Assembly (NCBI GenBank): GCA_022496805.1
Contig: CM040101.1
Span: forward strand, 9,178,501-9,242,500
Source of the DNA: Pohlia nutans
Lineage: Eukaryota > Streptophyta > Bryopsida > Bryales > Mniaceae
Reading direction: 5' to 3'
DNA: 64,000 nucleotides
The position numbers and the translations under genes are program-made. The notes under the pieces were generated by a model, which was not told the DNA's origin, ran no database searches, and saw only the letters and a list, made by a program, of their open reading frames with translations. Of the stretch, positions 45,638 to 56,574 are shown piece by piece. Numbering within the stretch: the first letter of the stretch is position 1; each line of letters starts with the position of its first letter.

Positions 45638-46016
45638 TAGACTTGAGCTAGGGATAACTTACTAAATTCATAAATGTTATTTAGGTATGAAAAAAGCTTT
45701 ATAAGTGTTTATATGTTAATAATTTCCTACTCCCAAGTGTTAACAATTACCCAGGGCCGACTATGGAGACAACTGCATTCGAGATTGGGTTGAATATTTT
45801 AGGTGTTTTAGGGTTTAAAATGGTTTCAACACTACCTAAGCTGCACAAGAAGAGTAATTTCGACTCTTGAAAAAAAACTCTCAAATGTAGTCGGCTTTTT
45901 GAGAAAATATTTCAAATGTGGTCTCCCTTTCCTCGATTAAAAATTGACATTGTTGATTTGAACGATGCCTCTCCCTGTGCAATTAAACTGTACCCAATTC
46001 CAACTCAAACCCTTTC

Positions 46017-46140
46017 CGGCCCCTAGTTGGGTTGAGTGTGGTTGAAAGTACTCAATCTAGTTGGAAAACTCAACCGGGCAATCGAACCCTCGCTGCGGTA
46101 CATATATGCTTTAACCCTACACCACTAGTACTTTGTCTAA
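46017..46140 (-). mobile_element. Possible tRNA-derived SINE remnant
   Basis: On the - strand a box-A-like TAGTGGTGTAGGGTTAA (46127-46111) is followed about 25 bp later by a box-B-like GGGTTCGATTG (46089-46079). No A-rich tail or target duplication is clear, so this may be only a decayed copy or a tRNA-like chance match. Confidence 0.3.
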
Positions 46141-46559
46141 TAGACATTGAACCATCGGTGGATCAAAGAGATACTTTATTCACGTCAGCCTCGAAAAAGT
46201 ACTCGAGTTCTTACTACTACTATAATCCACTATATTTCGTGTACTAAATCACATGCAATATATGCAGAAATAAATTATACACATACATACATATATAATA
46301 GACGTGTTGCACTAGAACATTGAACATGAACTAGATAATTGGTCGAAGTCTTACATAACCGGATGAAAATCATTTGGGATGACCGGATGAAAACGTGATT
46401 ATTTCTGTGACAACGGGGTCGTGACATATTGCGTGACAATGTGCATTTAATATAATAGATAATAAATGAACGTATGAAATTCGTATATGAATTTTGTACA
46501 GTATATAGCCTGGTACATCGGCTCTGTACGGGCTCTAGACCATCCAACAAACTATTCAA

Positions 46560-48482
46560 TAGAACACTCCCAACGGCGGAGGAAGGGAGACTTCGACCTT
46601 GCATAAATCCCTCCGGAGCCACGCTCGCTTTTCTGTTGCATTTGTCTTCCGCGATCGATCGCCCGTTGTCCGCAGCAAGCGAGCTTGCGGGATTAGAGCT
46701 CCTCTTTCCTCTTGGGCTGCTCACATACTTTTTTGGAGTGAATTTGGACAAGAAGCCGTCGCTATGGACAAGAAGGTGTTCTCGTTGGAAGAGGTGTCGG
46801 CCCACAACCACTCCAGGGATTGCTGGCTCGTCATCGGCGGCAAGGTGAGCTCTTTGTGTGGCCAATCGGAACATCCGTTATGATCGTCATAGCCGGGCAG
46901 AACATTCGCGACGTTGTTGCTGTTCTTGGGTTTAGGGTTTTCTTGGGATTCAGGTTTTGCTTTTCTCGCGAAAGTCTCGGTTCGGAAGATTTATTTCTTT
47001 TCTTTTCTCAATTCTTTAGTTTGGTTTCGAAAAAGTAGCTGTGTTTTTTCTTTTCAATTTTTTCTTTTCTTTTTTCTTCCAGTGTTTTATCTATGTGCTT
47101 TTCCTTCTCGGAACAGATTAAACTTTCAGTGAATCGTCTTTTGATCGTGCAATCATCAATCGATTCGTTTGCAATTTTTTTCGTGGTCGCAGGTTTATGA
47201 TGTGACCAAGTTCCTTGAAGATCACCCCGGAGGTGATGAGGTCCTGCTCTCCGCCACGGGTATGCTTCTTGACAGTACATGGGCTTGTTACTCAATCATG
47301 GTCTGCTTGTGAATCAATAGATTGTGGAAATCAATTAAGGTATAGAAACGATGAATGTCTCTTGAAATTGATGATGATATCTGCACAGCAATTAAGGTAG
47401 TGAACTCGTTCCTGTGGCTTTTAGTGGTTTCTCTCCCACTCTAACCTCTTTAATCTGACTCCCTGGAGTCCCAAACCAGTCTGAAAAGCACGATTTTATT
47501 TTATTTTTTTGCTTAGAGCGTGAGGATAACTGTGGGTAGGTATGTGCTAGAGAATGTCGTATTCACTAGATTTCCAAATGTCATATGTACTTGCTAGTAA
47601 CATTTACTTCACTGGTTGCCTACCGACGGCAAAGGGTCTGCCGCGAGAAAATGTTCTGTAATTTAGGAGGACTGTTGATCATGTGTGTAGGAAGTGTTTG
47701 GGAAAGTGTGTAGTACACTGCACAATAGTAGGAAGCATGATGTGGAAGGGGATTTCATAATGCAAAGCATAATAGTGCTTTTCATGTGTTGTCTGTGGGT
47801 TGCAGGGAAGGATGCCACGGATGACTTCGAGGACGTGGGGCACAGCACCAGTGCCAGAGACATGATGGACGAATACTACGTGGGCGAAATCGACCCTTCC
47901 ACGTTTCCTTCCAAGCCCACCTTCACCCCCGCCAAGCAAGCGGCGTACAATCCTGACAAGAGCTCGGAGTTTCTCATCAGGATATTGCAGTTTGTAGTCC
48001 CTCTGGCTATTCTTGCATTGGCAGTGGCCGTGCGGTTTCTGACCAAGACTGAAGATGTCTAGAACAATTGAAAGGTGTGCCTTTTCTCTTGTCCAGTGAA
48101 TTGTTGCTTACTTGCTGGTGCTTGGATATGAAACAACGCCAGAAGTCGGGGTTGCGCAGAGGGGTAGGTATTGGCTAGAGGTAGAGCAGTTCGTATTAGG
48201 GTTGGAGGTACTGAAGAATTCCAGAGGGGCATGGTTGTGGACATATCCTGTCCTCCATTTGTATTACAATAATCACTATTGAAGAATTTTTTGGGCTGAC
48301 CATCTTTGAAGATGGTTCAGGATAGTTGTGTACATTATGGACAAGGTCTTTTCTGAAGAGGAGTGCGATGCGTTGCAGTTTTCAGTCTGCATTGATATGT
48401 CCTTGTTGTGAAGTTGTGCGACTGTTTGGAGGGTTGTTGAATTTGCAAGCTAAGTATGAACAGAATTTTGGTATGTTGTCAC
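46560..48482 (+). repeat. Cytochrome b5 duplication block 2, inverted relative to blocks 1 and 3
   Basis: Homology to the reverse complement of block 3 begins near 46560 (GCGGAGGAAGG) and ends near 48482 (GTTGAATTTG..AAGTATGAAC..A.TTT.GTATGTT). It is head-to-head with block 1 and tail-to-tail with block 3. Confidence 0.85.
46764..48062 (+). CDS. Cytochrome b5, tail-anchored (copy 2), 134 aa, shortened tail
   Basis: Three exons: 46764-46844, 47193-47259, 47806-48062 (405 nt). Haem ligands H38 and H62, membrane span and exon boundaries are as in copy 1. It ends KTEDV-stop: the codon after Val is TAG where copies 1 and 3 have AAG, and the following bases still resemble the old KTN ending. It thus lacks the last three residues of the luminal tail, which in tail-anchored b5 proteins helps to set the target membrane. 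Intron 1 carries a TTTAGGGTTT telo-box-like motif. Confidence 0.95.
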
Positions 48483-48846
48483 ATCCTACAAGAAAAAGAA
48501 ATCGTTTGGACTGGGCCCAACTGCGAGGTCTTCATCTTACTGCATTTCCTGCAACAGCCCAATGCAATACACATTCTACATGAAAAAAATAATTAAAGTT
48601 GTAATAAGAATAATAACACGGACCAGCGTGAATGTAGATTGTGCTGGCGGGTGGTTTGTACCGAACTCACCGTGTACTGTCTGTGCGTGAATGGCGTCGG
48701 TACATTCATTCCTTTTACCATATTTTCATCCATCTGGACAAATTTTACCATAATGTTTTGGAAAAAAGTGATCAGCCACTGGCCACCGTACGGCGTACAC
48801 GGAGGTCTGCGGATTACAATGATACCCGGATCAGCATCCGGGTATA
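48483..48846. other. Spacer before the tRNA gene
   Basis: No gene recognised. It contains GACCAGCGTGAATG, and GGATCAGCATCCGG just before the tRNA 3' end. Confidence 0.4.
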
Positions 48847-48919
48847 TGGAGATGCGGGGTATCGATCCCCGTACCTCTCGCATGCTAAGCGAGCGCTCTA
48901 CCATCTGAGCTACATCCCC
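48847..48919 (-). tRNA. tRNA-Ala (AGC)
   Basis: On the - strand, 73 nt from 48919 to 48847. The acceptor stem GGGGATG pairs with CATCTCC and includes the G3:U70 wobble that marks alanine tRNAs. D-arm GCTCAGATGGTAGAGC. Anticodon stem-loop CTCGC-TTAGCAT-GCGAG with anticodon AGC. T-arm CGGGG-ATCGATA-CCCCG. Discriminator A and no encoded CCA, as in nuclear genes. Internal boxes A and B are intact, so it should be transcribed by Pol III. It lies between b5 copies 2 and 3, outside the duplicated blocks. Confidence 0.97.
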
Positions 48920-49440
48920 GTGACCGTGGCACTTCAACCCTGTAACCGAGATAAGAAACACTCTTATGACCGTGTACTGAATGATGTAGCGAAGCAAACT
49001 CGTAAATTAGGATTAATTATTTTACTTGAAATGGAAAAGTCCTTTAAACATGTATCACAAATTAATTGCAAATAGCATGTACTGCTTAAAATCAATGGTA
49101 GTCATCAAAAGTAGCGAGCTCTTTCAAGGGCCAAACATAGAGCCGACAATTGCCCAAGCAAAGGGTTGTTTTGCCGAGCCCGGAAAAATGCAAGTGCATA
49201 TGGAACCTTAATTGGAGGTTATGCTGGCAATAGTCTGTTACGGTGCCTATTTACAGGCTACTGTTACGGGATTATAAACTCACTCTGAATTGCAATGAGT
49301 TCATGCGTAACGAAGTTGTGTGATGATCATGCAGGGCTGAAGGTTGGACAGCTGGTGGGATGTTTTCAAGTGTAGAACGGGATACAAATGAAAGATGTAG
49401 GAGAGTGTCAAAGGGATTGAAGGAATGAGGCTCCGATTAA
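48920..49440. other. Spacer, nothing recognised
   Basis: Sequence between the tRNA 5' side and the start of duplication block 3. No frame or repeat that I can support. Confidence 0.4.
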
Positions 49441-51640
49441 TGATTATGTAATTTCATTACAACAATAACCATCGCTTGAGAGCAAATATTTGAAGCATTA
49501 CTATTAATCCACATCACAGCCTAACCCATCTAAATCCAGGTTATCATCGTCTGTGATCAATCGTATTATTGCCGAGCAGGTCATGCGATAGAAATCGTAT
49601 ACAATCCATGTGAGGGAATTCCAGCTATTCTACACGAACACAACACAAATCTTTCCAGTTTGCGCAAAGAGTTGCCAAACTAAATCCTTCCCTTCTCTGA
49701 TCGACAAATAAACTTAGGATAGCCTAAATTTTGCCAAACCATAACAGTGAAGGCATGGTATAAACCTACACCTTAAAACCGTCTTTGGCGGAGGTATCAT
49801 CTTTTCATACCTAGAGTTACCAAACTCCAGCTGCGAACATACTAAAACTCGGTTCATACTTTGATTACAAATTCAACAACTCTCCAAACACTTGCACAAC
49901 GTCACAATCAATGAAGACTGAAAACTACAATACTAATCAAAAAAACTGTCCATAATGTACACAACTATCCTGAACCATCTTCAAAGATGGTCAGCCCAAA
50001 AAATTCTTCATTAGTGATTATTGTAATACAAATGGAGGACAGGATATGTCCACACCCATGCCCCTCTGGAATTCTTCAGTACCTCCAACCCTAATACGAA
50101 CTGCTCTACCTCTAGCCAATACCCACCCCTCTGCGCAACCCCGACTTCTGGCGTTGTTTCATATCCAAGCACCACCAAATAAGCAACAATGCACTGGACA
50201 AAGGACACACCTTTCAATTGGTCTTGACATCTTCAGTCTTGGTCAGAAACCGCACGGCCACTGCCAATGCAAGAATAGCCAGAGGGACCACGAACTGCAA
50301 TATCCTGATGAGAAACTCCGAGCTCTTATCGGGATTGTACGCCGCTTGCTTGGCGGGGGTGAAGGTGGGCTTGGAAGGAAACGTGGAAGGGTCGATTTCA
50401 CCAACGTAGTATTCGTCCATCATGTCTCTGGCACTGGTGCTGTGCCCCACGTCCTCGAAGTCATCCGTGGCATCCTTCCCTGCAACCCACAGACAAAACA
50501 TAAAAAGCGCTATTATGCTTTGCATTATGAAATAAAATCCCCTTCAACCTTACACTATAGTTTTCTACTATTGTGCACACTACACTTCCCCAAACATATG
50601 ATCAGCACTCGTTCTCCTAAATTACTTAACACCTTGCGGGAGACCTAAAGCTGTAGGTAGGCTGTAAGTGAAGTAAATGTTACTAGCAAGTACATATGAC
50701 ATTTGGAAATCTGCTGAATATGGCAGATGCCTACCCACAGTTTTCCTCACGCTATACATTTAAAAAATAAAATGCATGATTTGTTCATAGATTATTCACA
50801 TAATATATATCTTAGTGCAGTGGAATCTTATTGCAAGTACGAAAAATACCTCAAATAAATACCGGTTGTTATTAGTTTGGGACCCCAGGCAGTCAGATTA
50901 AAGAGGTCAGACTGGGAGAGAAACCACTCAAAGCCACAGAAACAAGTTAATTGATTTCCACGATCTATTGATTACACAGACTTGATTCACAAGCAGACCG
51001 TGATTGAGCAACAAGCCCATGTACAGTCAAGAAGCATACCCGTGGCGGAGAGCAGGACCTCGTCACCTCCAGGGTGATCTTCAAGGAACTTGGTCACATC
51101 ATAAACCTGCCACCACGAAAAAAATGAAAACAAATAATCAATCAAAAGACGATTCACTTGAAGGTTTAATCTGTTCCAAGAAGGAAAAGCAAATCGAAGA
51201 AAAAAAAAATGAAAAAAAAAGACGCAACTACTTTTTCGAAACCAAACTAGAGAATCGAGAACGGAAAACAAAGAAAAGTAAAACCTGAATCCCAAAAAAA
51301 ACCCTAAACCCAAGAACAGCAACAACGTCGCGAATGTTCTGCCGGGCTATGACGATCATAACGGGTGTTCGGATTGGCATCACAAGGAGCTCACCTTGCC
51401 GCCGATGACGAGCCAGCAATCCCTGGAGTGGTTGTGGGCCGACACCTCTTCCAACGAGAATACTTTCTTGTCCATAGCCACGGCCTCTTGACCAAAACCA
51501 CCCCAAAGAGAGAGATTGTGGACAGCCCAAGATGAAAGAGGAACTCGCTGCGGACAACGAGCGATCGATCGAGGAAGGCAAATGCAACAGAAGAGAGCCG
51601 GTGAGGCCTTTGGGCAAGGTCGGAGTTCCTTCCTCCGCAT
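49440..51640 (-). repeat. Cytochrome b5 duplication block 3
   Basis: Same orientation as block 1 and inverted to block 2. Intron 1 and the 5' leader are nearly the same as in block 1 (long identical runs at 51001-51240 and 44055-44300). Intron 2 is short, with an empty TTAA site at about 50899. Confidence 0.85.
50214..51475 (-). CDS. Cytochrome b5, tail-anchored (copy 3), 137 aa
   Basis: Three exons on the - strand: 51475-51395, 51116-51050, 50479-50214 (414 nt). It carries H38 and H62, D68 and the full tail RFLTKTEDVKTN, so it probably shows the ancestral protein of the three. All splice sites are canonical. Tail-to-tail with copy 2, 2.15 kb between stops, with the tRNA gene in between. Confidence 0.95.
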
Positions 51641-51699
51641 GAGGAAGTAGAAAGTCCGTCAGGTCAACCTTCAAACTTTTGACCAATCACATTATGTGC

Positions 51700-52617
51700 T
51701 AAATTTCTTTAATTGCCTTTTGGATTCAAGGTTTTTATCAATAGGGGTGTTAGAGTGGGAGTATTTTGTTCTAGCTTTTACGCACACTTCTCCCATGAGT
51801 TTTTGTAATGAGCTTCCAAACAAGGACATGGGCCCCTAATATTTGTGTGAAGGGTAGAACCAAAACCTCGTGATTTCGGGTCCCAAGAGGTTGGCAACTG
51901 TTTTTGTGAAAGTCTTATGGAAGGTAATAGTATACTTCATAGCAGTTTTAGCACCCCTAGAGTTCCACGTTAGTTTTTCTGCCATAGATTTTTTTTCCCA
52001 TGGACCACAACCAATAAGAAAGCGACATGTGGCACTTTCTAAAAAAATTGAATTAATTTGTACCATGGTTGCTATGAAGTTACGATACATAGAACCGTAT
52101 AGAAGAGTCTCGCTTCAAGAGCGTGCACTCTAACACGTAGTAGATCATTTGCAATATGATCTACTGAGATTTGTATAGGAATGTTTTCTTTTTTAACTTT
52201 TAAAAAAATTATCCTTGAAAACATAAACTTGAGTAGTTTTGTACTAGTATGTTCATGTACTTGTATTTTAATTAATTAATTGTAATCATTTTTCAACAAT
52301 TGTATGCACATAGTTGTGTTCATATCATTTTGAAAATATAGATAGTATTCATTTGTGGAAGATGATTTTAACAAAATTAATTGGAAATTGCCATTGGAGA
52401 ACCAAAGTCTGGCTTTACCAAGGACGCAATTGCATCCAACTGCCTTTGGTGTGTTCAATGCTTTCAACGATGACGATGTTTTTACATCACAACAAATGAA
52501 TGACCGAAACGAGCCATATTCTAGCAGCCTAGAATGGCTCAAGTGTGCACAATGCGACCATTTCCCATACATGTGGGATTCAAAACAAAATAAAATAACA
52601 ATTCAACACTCCATCAC
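51700..52617. other. Spacer, one open stretch without recognisable family
   Basis: A stretch of 107 codons at 52355-52678 (+) reads NDDDVFTSQQMNDRNEPYSS... without a known family or a good start context, and its end overlaps the MITE at 52620. I do not call it a gene. Confidence 0.4.
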
Positions 52618-52619
52618 TA

Positions 52620-52827
52620 CACCGAAACCACCATATACTGTGGCCCATGATATTTATGAGAGGCTTTGCCAACAATAAGATTTTGAAAATACCGTGGTAA
52701 AATTCATTCAAATTGGATGAAACATTGTTGAAATTGGATGATTTTTTTTAGAATGGATTAAATTTTGTTAGAATAGATGAATGTACCCACTCCATTCACG
52801 CACTTATAGTATATGGTGATTTCGGTG
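52620..52827. mobile_element. TA-flanked MITE, 208 bp
   Basis: TA|CACCGAAACCACCATATACT ... AGTATATGGTGATTTCGGTG|TA: a 20-bp inverted repeat with one mismatch inside a TA dinucleotide repeat, so probably of Tc1/mariner type. Non-coding. Confidence 0.65.
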
Positions 52828-53107
52828 TAATGCTTCTCGTACTAATTTTCAACAATAACTTAAAATACAGCTAAACGTGCTGAAAGTTCCTTAAAGGTCT
52901 AGAGAGCCCTTTCAGACCAGTATTATATGGCAATATTCCATTGTATTTGGAATGGTTCCACACCTCCTATAGGTTTAAGATCAAAAGTGAAGTTAAAATT
53001 CACGTCGACATAATTTTAATGAGCTATTGGGGTCTCAATTTGGAGCTTTCTATTTACAACAAATGTCAAATATACGCCAACGTATGTATCAGCCCTTGAA
53101 GGGTTAA

Positions 53108-54221
53108 CCCTTTGACGCGCCAGCGTCCATATTATGGACGTTGAATGATTTTTTATGCGTCCCTTTACCACATACTGTGATGTTTTTCATCCATCCAAAA
53201 TTCTCTTGATTCTTGTGCTAGTTGACTACCATTTGGACAGTATGGATCTTCAAAATAAGATAATGTGAATTTTTGAAAAATAACAAAAGTGGTTTACGTC
53301 AAGTTTCATTCTTAGTTCAAAAAGTGAGACCTTAAACATGCTTTTCCATAATAAGTAGAATCAAATAATAGAAACCATACCATCTTGTAGTGCATGTTAT
53401 TCCAATTTCATTACAATATTTTTTAATTTTTTTGGGTTAATTTTGGATTTTTAATTGAATTTCAAGAGAAAACCTTGCAAAATTAATTAAAAAATATTAA
53501 TAATAAATATGGTGAATCCAACTGTACAGATGTTATCTTCACATTGACATTTACAACTTTGCTTTGTACATCAACTCCATTTCTATTTTTCATCAAACAT
53601 TTTATAACGAATCTTTAAAAACAGTGTTGAATCGGGACGTTAACCCCTAACTGCCCAAGCAGGCGTTTTTGGCCTGATGTACAGATTTCATCCGTATTTT
53701 CTCATCCGTCATGCACTTTTTGTGGTGTGATTTTTTTACTGAATTTTTTATGGGAAGTTAACTTCATGTATGTGTGATCCAATCGAAAAAGGAAATAATT
53801 TTTGAAAAAATTATGCCTCATTTTGTGTTGTAGTGTTTCACCGAAAATCTTGAAGATTTTGGTCTAAAAGTGTTCATGAAAAAAAAAACTATTAAAATCA
53901 AGCATCCAAAAAATCTCCAAAAATCACTACACCTAAAGTACTACATTATAACCCATCACAACAAATTTCATCCACATATTGTCAATATCTTATTCGTAAT
54001 TGAATTACAAAGTAATTTTTTATTTTATGTTTCAAAATTTATAAAAAAAGATTAGTGATAGTAGTCATAGATCTAACTGTATAGATAGAATCTAAAATTA
54101 AAAATGTATAACTTTTATTCATACATCAAGTTCTAAATATTCATATTAATTGCATTTTATAATGCATCTTTGCAAAACTGCCTAAACTGGACATAGGTGA
54201 GGACGTTTAGGGGTTAAAGGG
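53108..54221 (+). mobile_element. TTAA-flanked element, family B (copy 3), interrupted by an A2 element
   Basis: TTAA|CCCTTTGACGCGCCAGCGTCC ... GGGACG-TTAA[A2 element]TTAA-AGGG|TTAA. Without the A2 insert and one TTAA it is 540 bp, as long as the other B copies (540, 541). Hairpin CGTCCAT-ATT-ATGGACG at 53124-53140. Confidence 0.88.
53644..54213 (+). mobile_element. TTAA-flanked element, family A2 (copy 3), nested in a family B element
   Basis: TTAA|CCCCTAACTGCCCAAGC ... GAGGACGTTTAGGGG|TTAA, 570 bp, inserted at the TTAA inside the right terminus of the B element. The intact B copies show the unfilled GGGACGTTAAAGGGTTAA. Its hairpin is CAGGC-GTTTTTG-GCCTG (53660-53676), with arms different from the other A2 copies but still paired. 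Confidence 0.9.
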
Positions 54222-54225
54222 TTAA

Positions 54226-55254
54226 TACTGTGGAATTCAGTCACTGTCAAATGAATTTTATAAAAGTATTGTATGCCTTTGGCGTTGAAACGGGTCACAG
54301 CAAGGCACCAAAAAGTGCAACAAAATAATGAACGAAAAAGATGAAACGGTCTTTGGAACTTGCCTTTCTGCCTTCTTTCTACGACTTTCTGCTGCTTTTT
54401 CAGTTCTAAAGTTCCATTTGTGCCACGTCCTCTGCTCCAGGGATTCTTCTGCAGTTTTCAGTTTTCGTTTTTCGACCACGTGGCACCTGACCACTGAAAT
54501 ATAGCACTTTCATCTAGATTTTAAATGAAATTGTCGTAAATTAATGAAATAACTCAATTGGATGAAAATATGTCAATATGGATGAATTCTAAGCTCTAAA
54601 AAATGAGTTTCTGGTCCAACTTTAGATGTTTTAAAATTAGTTTTTGCTTTTGGCTATATTTATTCATCTTTTACCTAACCAACTTCCTAGATAGATAGTA
54701 ACTCTGGTCCTCTTTCGAAGCTAGCGTGAATAAAGTGTATGTTCATAATGTCAATTATCCAGTGCCCACTAGACAAAGGACCATTGGAACAAAACTACTC
54801 TTCTTTGCCGGGAATAGACACTTTAGTAATCAATAACCAGTAAAAAGTATCAATAAACTATTGGTTGGGTAAGATGTTGAATATAAATTGAGATTTGGTA
54901 TGTTGTAAGATTGCCAAGTCATGAGCTCTATAGTTGGTTGACGAAGGGCGATGTATCACAATAATGTGACCCAAGTTCAATTCCCGTTTGAACAGTAATG
55001 TGATATACATGGTTTCGTGTTGCTAATGATTTATCATGGCAGGAAAGTTGTAGCAACCAACCGGCTCCATCATACCTTCCTAAGACAAGTGTTTACTACC
55101 AACTAATTATAGGTATAAAAAGAACTGTCTTGAGGCATAAGAGTATGTGCGTTCAAATCTCTACACCTGAGTCTACACTTGATTGAAGGGACAGAGAATT
55201 AACTCAAGATTTTTATAAACCGGCATAACATTATAGCTTGAAGACGATTGAAGA
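54226..55254. other. Spacer with repeat fragments and a possible SINE
   Basis: 54692-54785 (GATAGATAG.AACTC.GGTCCTCTTT..., GCGTGAATAAAGTGT.TGTTC) recurs at 56868-56955. At 54931-54985 (+) TAGTTGGTTGACGAAGG and AGTTCAATTCCC resemble Pol III boxes A and B, 27 bp apart, perhaps a tRNA-derived SINE; no sharp end or tail seen. No gene. Confidence 0.4.
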
Positions 55255-55448
55255 ATGAATATATAATTTTAACTTTCAAATTTTATAATCAAATATTGGT
55301 GATAGTATTGGTGAATTGAATTGTACGGATGGAATCTAAAATTCAAAATCTAGAACTTTCATTTGTATATCAATTCCAAAATATTCTTAACTTTTTGATG
55401 ATTTTTCTCAAATCGTCAATTCCAGGGACACCCTAGTACGTTTAGGGG
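55255..55448 (-). mobile_element. Truncated TTAA-type element, family A3 (copy 2)
   Basis: Reverse complement of the left 200 bp of the 31.5-kb copy (CAATTCCAGGGACACCCTAG, then TACGTTTAGGGG|TTAG). Its other end is missing. Hairpin AGGG-ACA-CCCT (55424-55434). Confidence 0.65.
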
Positions 55449-55452
55449 TTAG

Positions 55453-56379
55453 TAGTAACTACTATGAAGCACTTCTAATTATTTTACAGTACATTATTTT
55501 TGTGTGTTATTTAGTAATACTCCTTTACCGGTATATGTTGAAGTGTGTTTGTAAGGACTCAATGAGTGTGTAATTGAAGGTGTGAGTTTGAATCATGTGT
55601 GGCTATTTTTATGTCATTGGACATTGTCTCTCTTGTGAGCTAAACGTTGTTTATTTTTCATTGATTCTTAAATGTGTTAATATGATGTCTAAATTTTTTC
55701 TAACTCACTTTTTGTAAGTGAGGTATTTTTTTTGCATTTTGGTGTATCTCGTTTGGTGTCCTTATTACTGTACTCTACTGTTAAGGTCTGCAAAAAATAA
55801 TTATAAAAAGAAGAGTCCAATTTTTAGGAATTAGGTTTTTTTAGAAAAAATCTATTTTCTATGGTGAAAATAGAATCTTAGAAAATATCCATTGAACCTC
55901 AGAGTATTCACATCATTTGTGAAAAATAATTAAACATTCGACATGTGTTGTCAATCCTGGTAGCTGAGTACAATATACAAGATTCATTTAGTTGTAGGTG
56001 ATTTATTGAAAATAATTTGGATACACATCTAGTGTATATGGCTCTTGCTTTTGTTGAGATAGTTAGTACTGGTGTAACATTTTATCCTTGGTTTTTTATG
56101 TTGTTTTTATGTTGTTGATTAGTCTGCAATATATTTATTTTTTTGGTGGAATGTGACTTTTCATCGGAATCTATTTTGGCAATATGTGAATTCAACAAAT
56201 TGTAATATCATCTTTGGATTAGGTTGTGTTGGTGAAAGAATATGTTTACGATGGTTTGTAATATCTTGTGTATTACCTATATTGTACGGTTCTAGTATTT
56301 TACTTACAAATTGCTAGAGTTTTGTTCTAAACGTGATAAAAGTACCATACCCGACCATTAGAGTCAACAAGTCATGTCG
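55453..56379. other. Spacer, nothing recognised
   Basis: AT-rich, with stop codons in all frames and no repeat boundary that I can support. Confidence 0.45.
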
Positions 56380-56386
56380 AATAATT

Positions 56387-56567
56387 TTTATTTTTATTTT
56401 TATTTTTTTGTTTTGACACACACGAATTGCATTTTTGCAAACCCGTGGCAAGTTTTCCAATCAAGTAGTAAGACGATTTCCCAGCCGAGAATCGAACCGC
56501 CAACCTCTCCATTCGGTTTGGGTACCTTACCACCATCACCTTGGTAGTTTAGGGTCATCTTGGACCA
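56387..56567 (-). mobile_element. tRNA-derived SINE, about 181 bp
   Basis: On the - strand box A ACCAAGGTGATGGTGGTAAGG (56545-56525) is followed about 27 bp later by box B GGTTCGATTCTC (56498-56487). The 3' part ends in an A-rich tail (T-rich on + at 56387-56411). The 7-bp AATAATT flanks it at 56380-56386 and 56568-56574. Pol III boxes, A-rich tail and target duplication together support a SINE. Confidence 0.68.
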
Positions 56568-56574
56568 AATAATT

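Noticed and set aside
52355..52678. 107-codon open frame (+)
   Set aside because: Plausible composition but no recognisable family, no splice partners, and its end overlaps a TA-flanked MITE.
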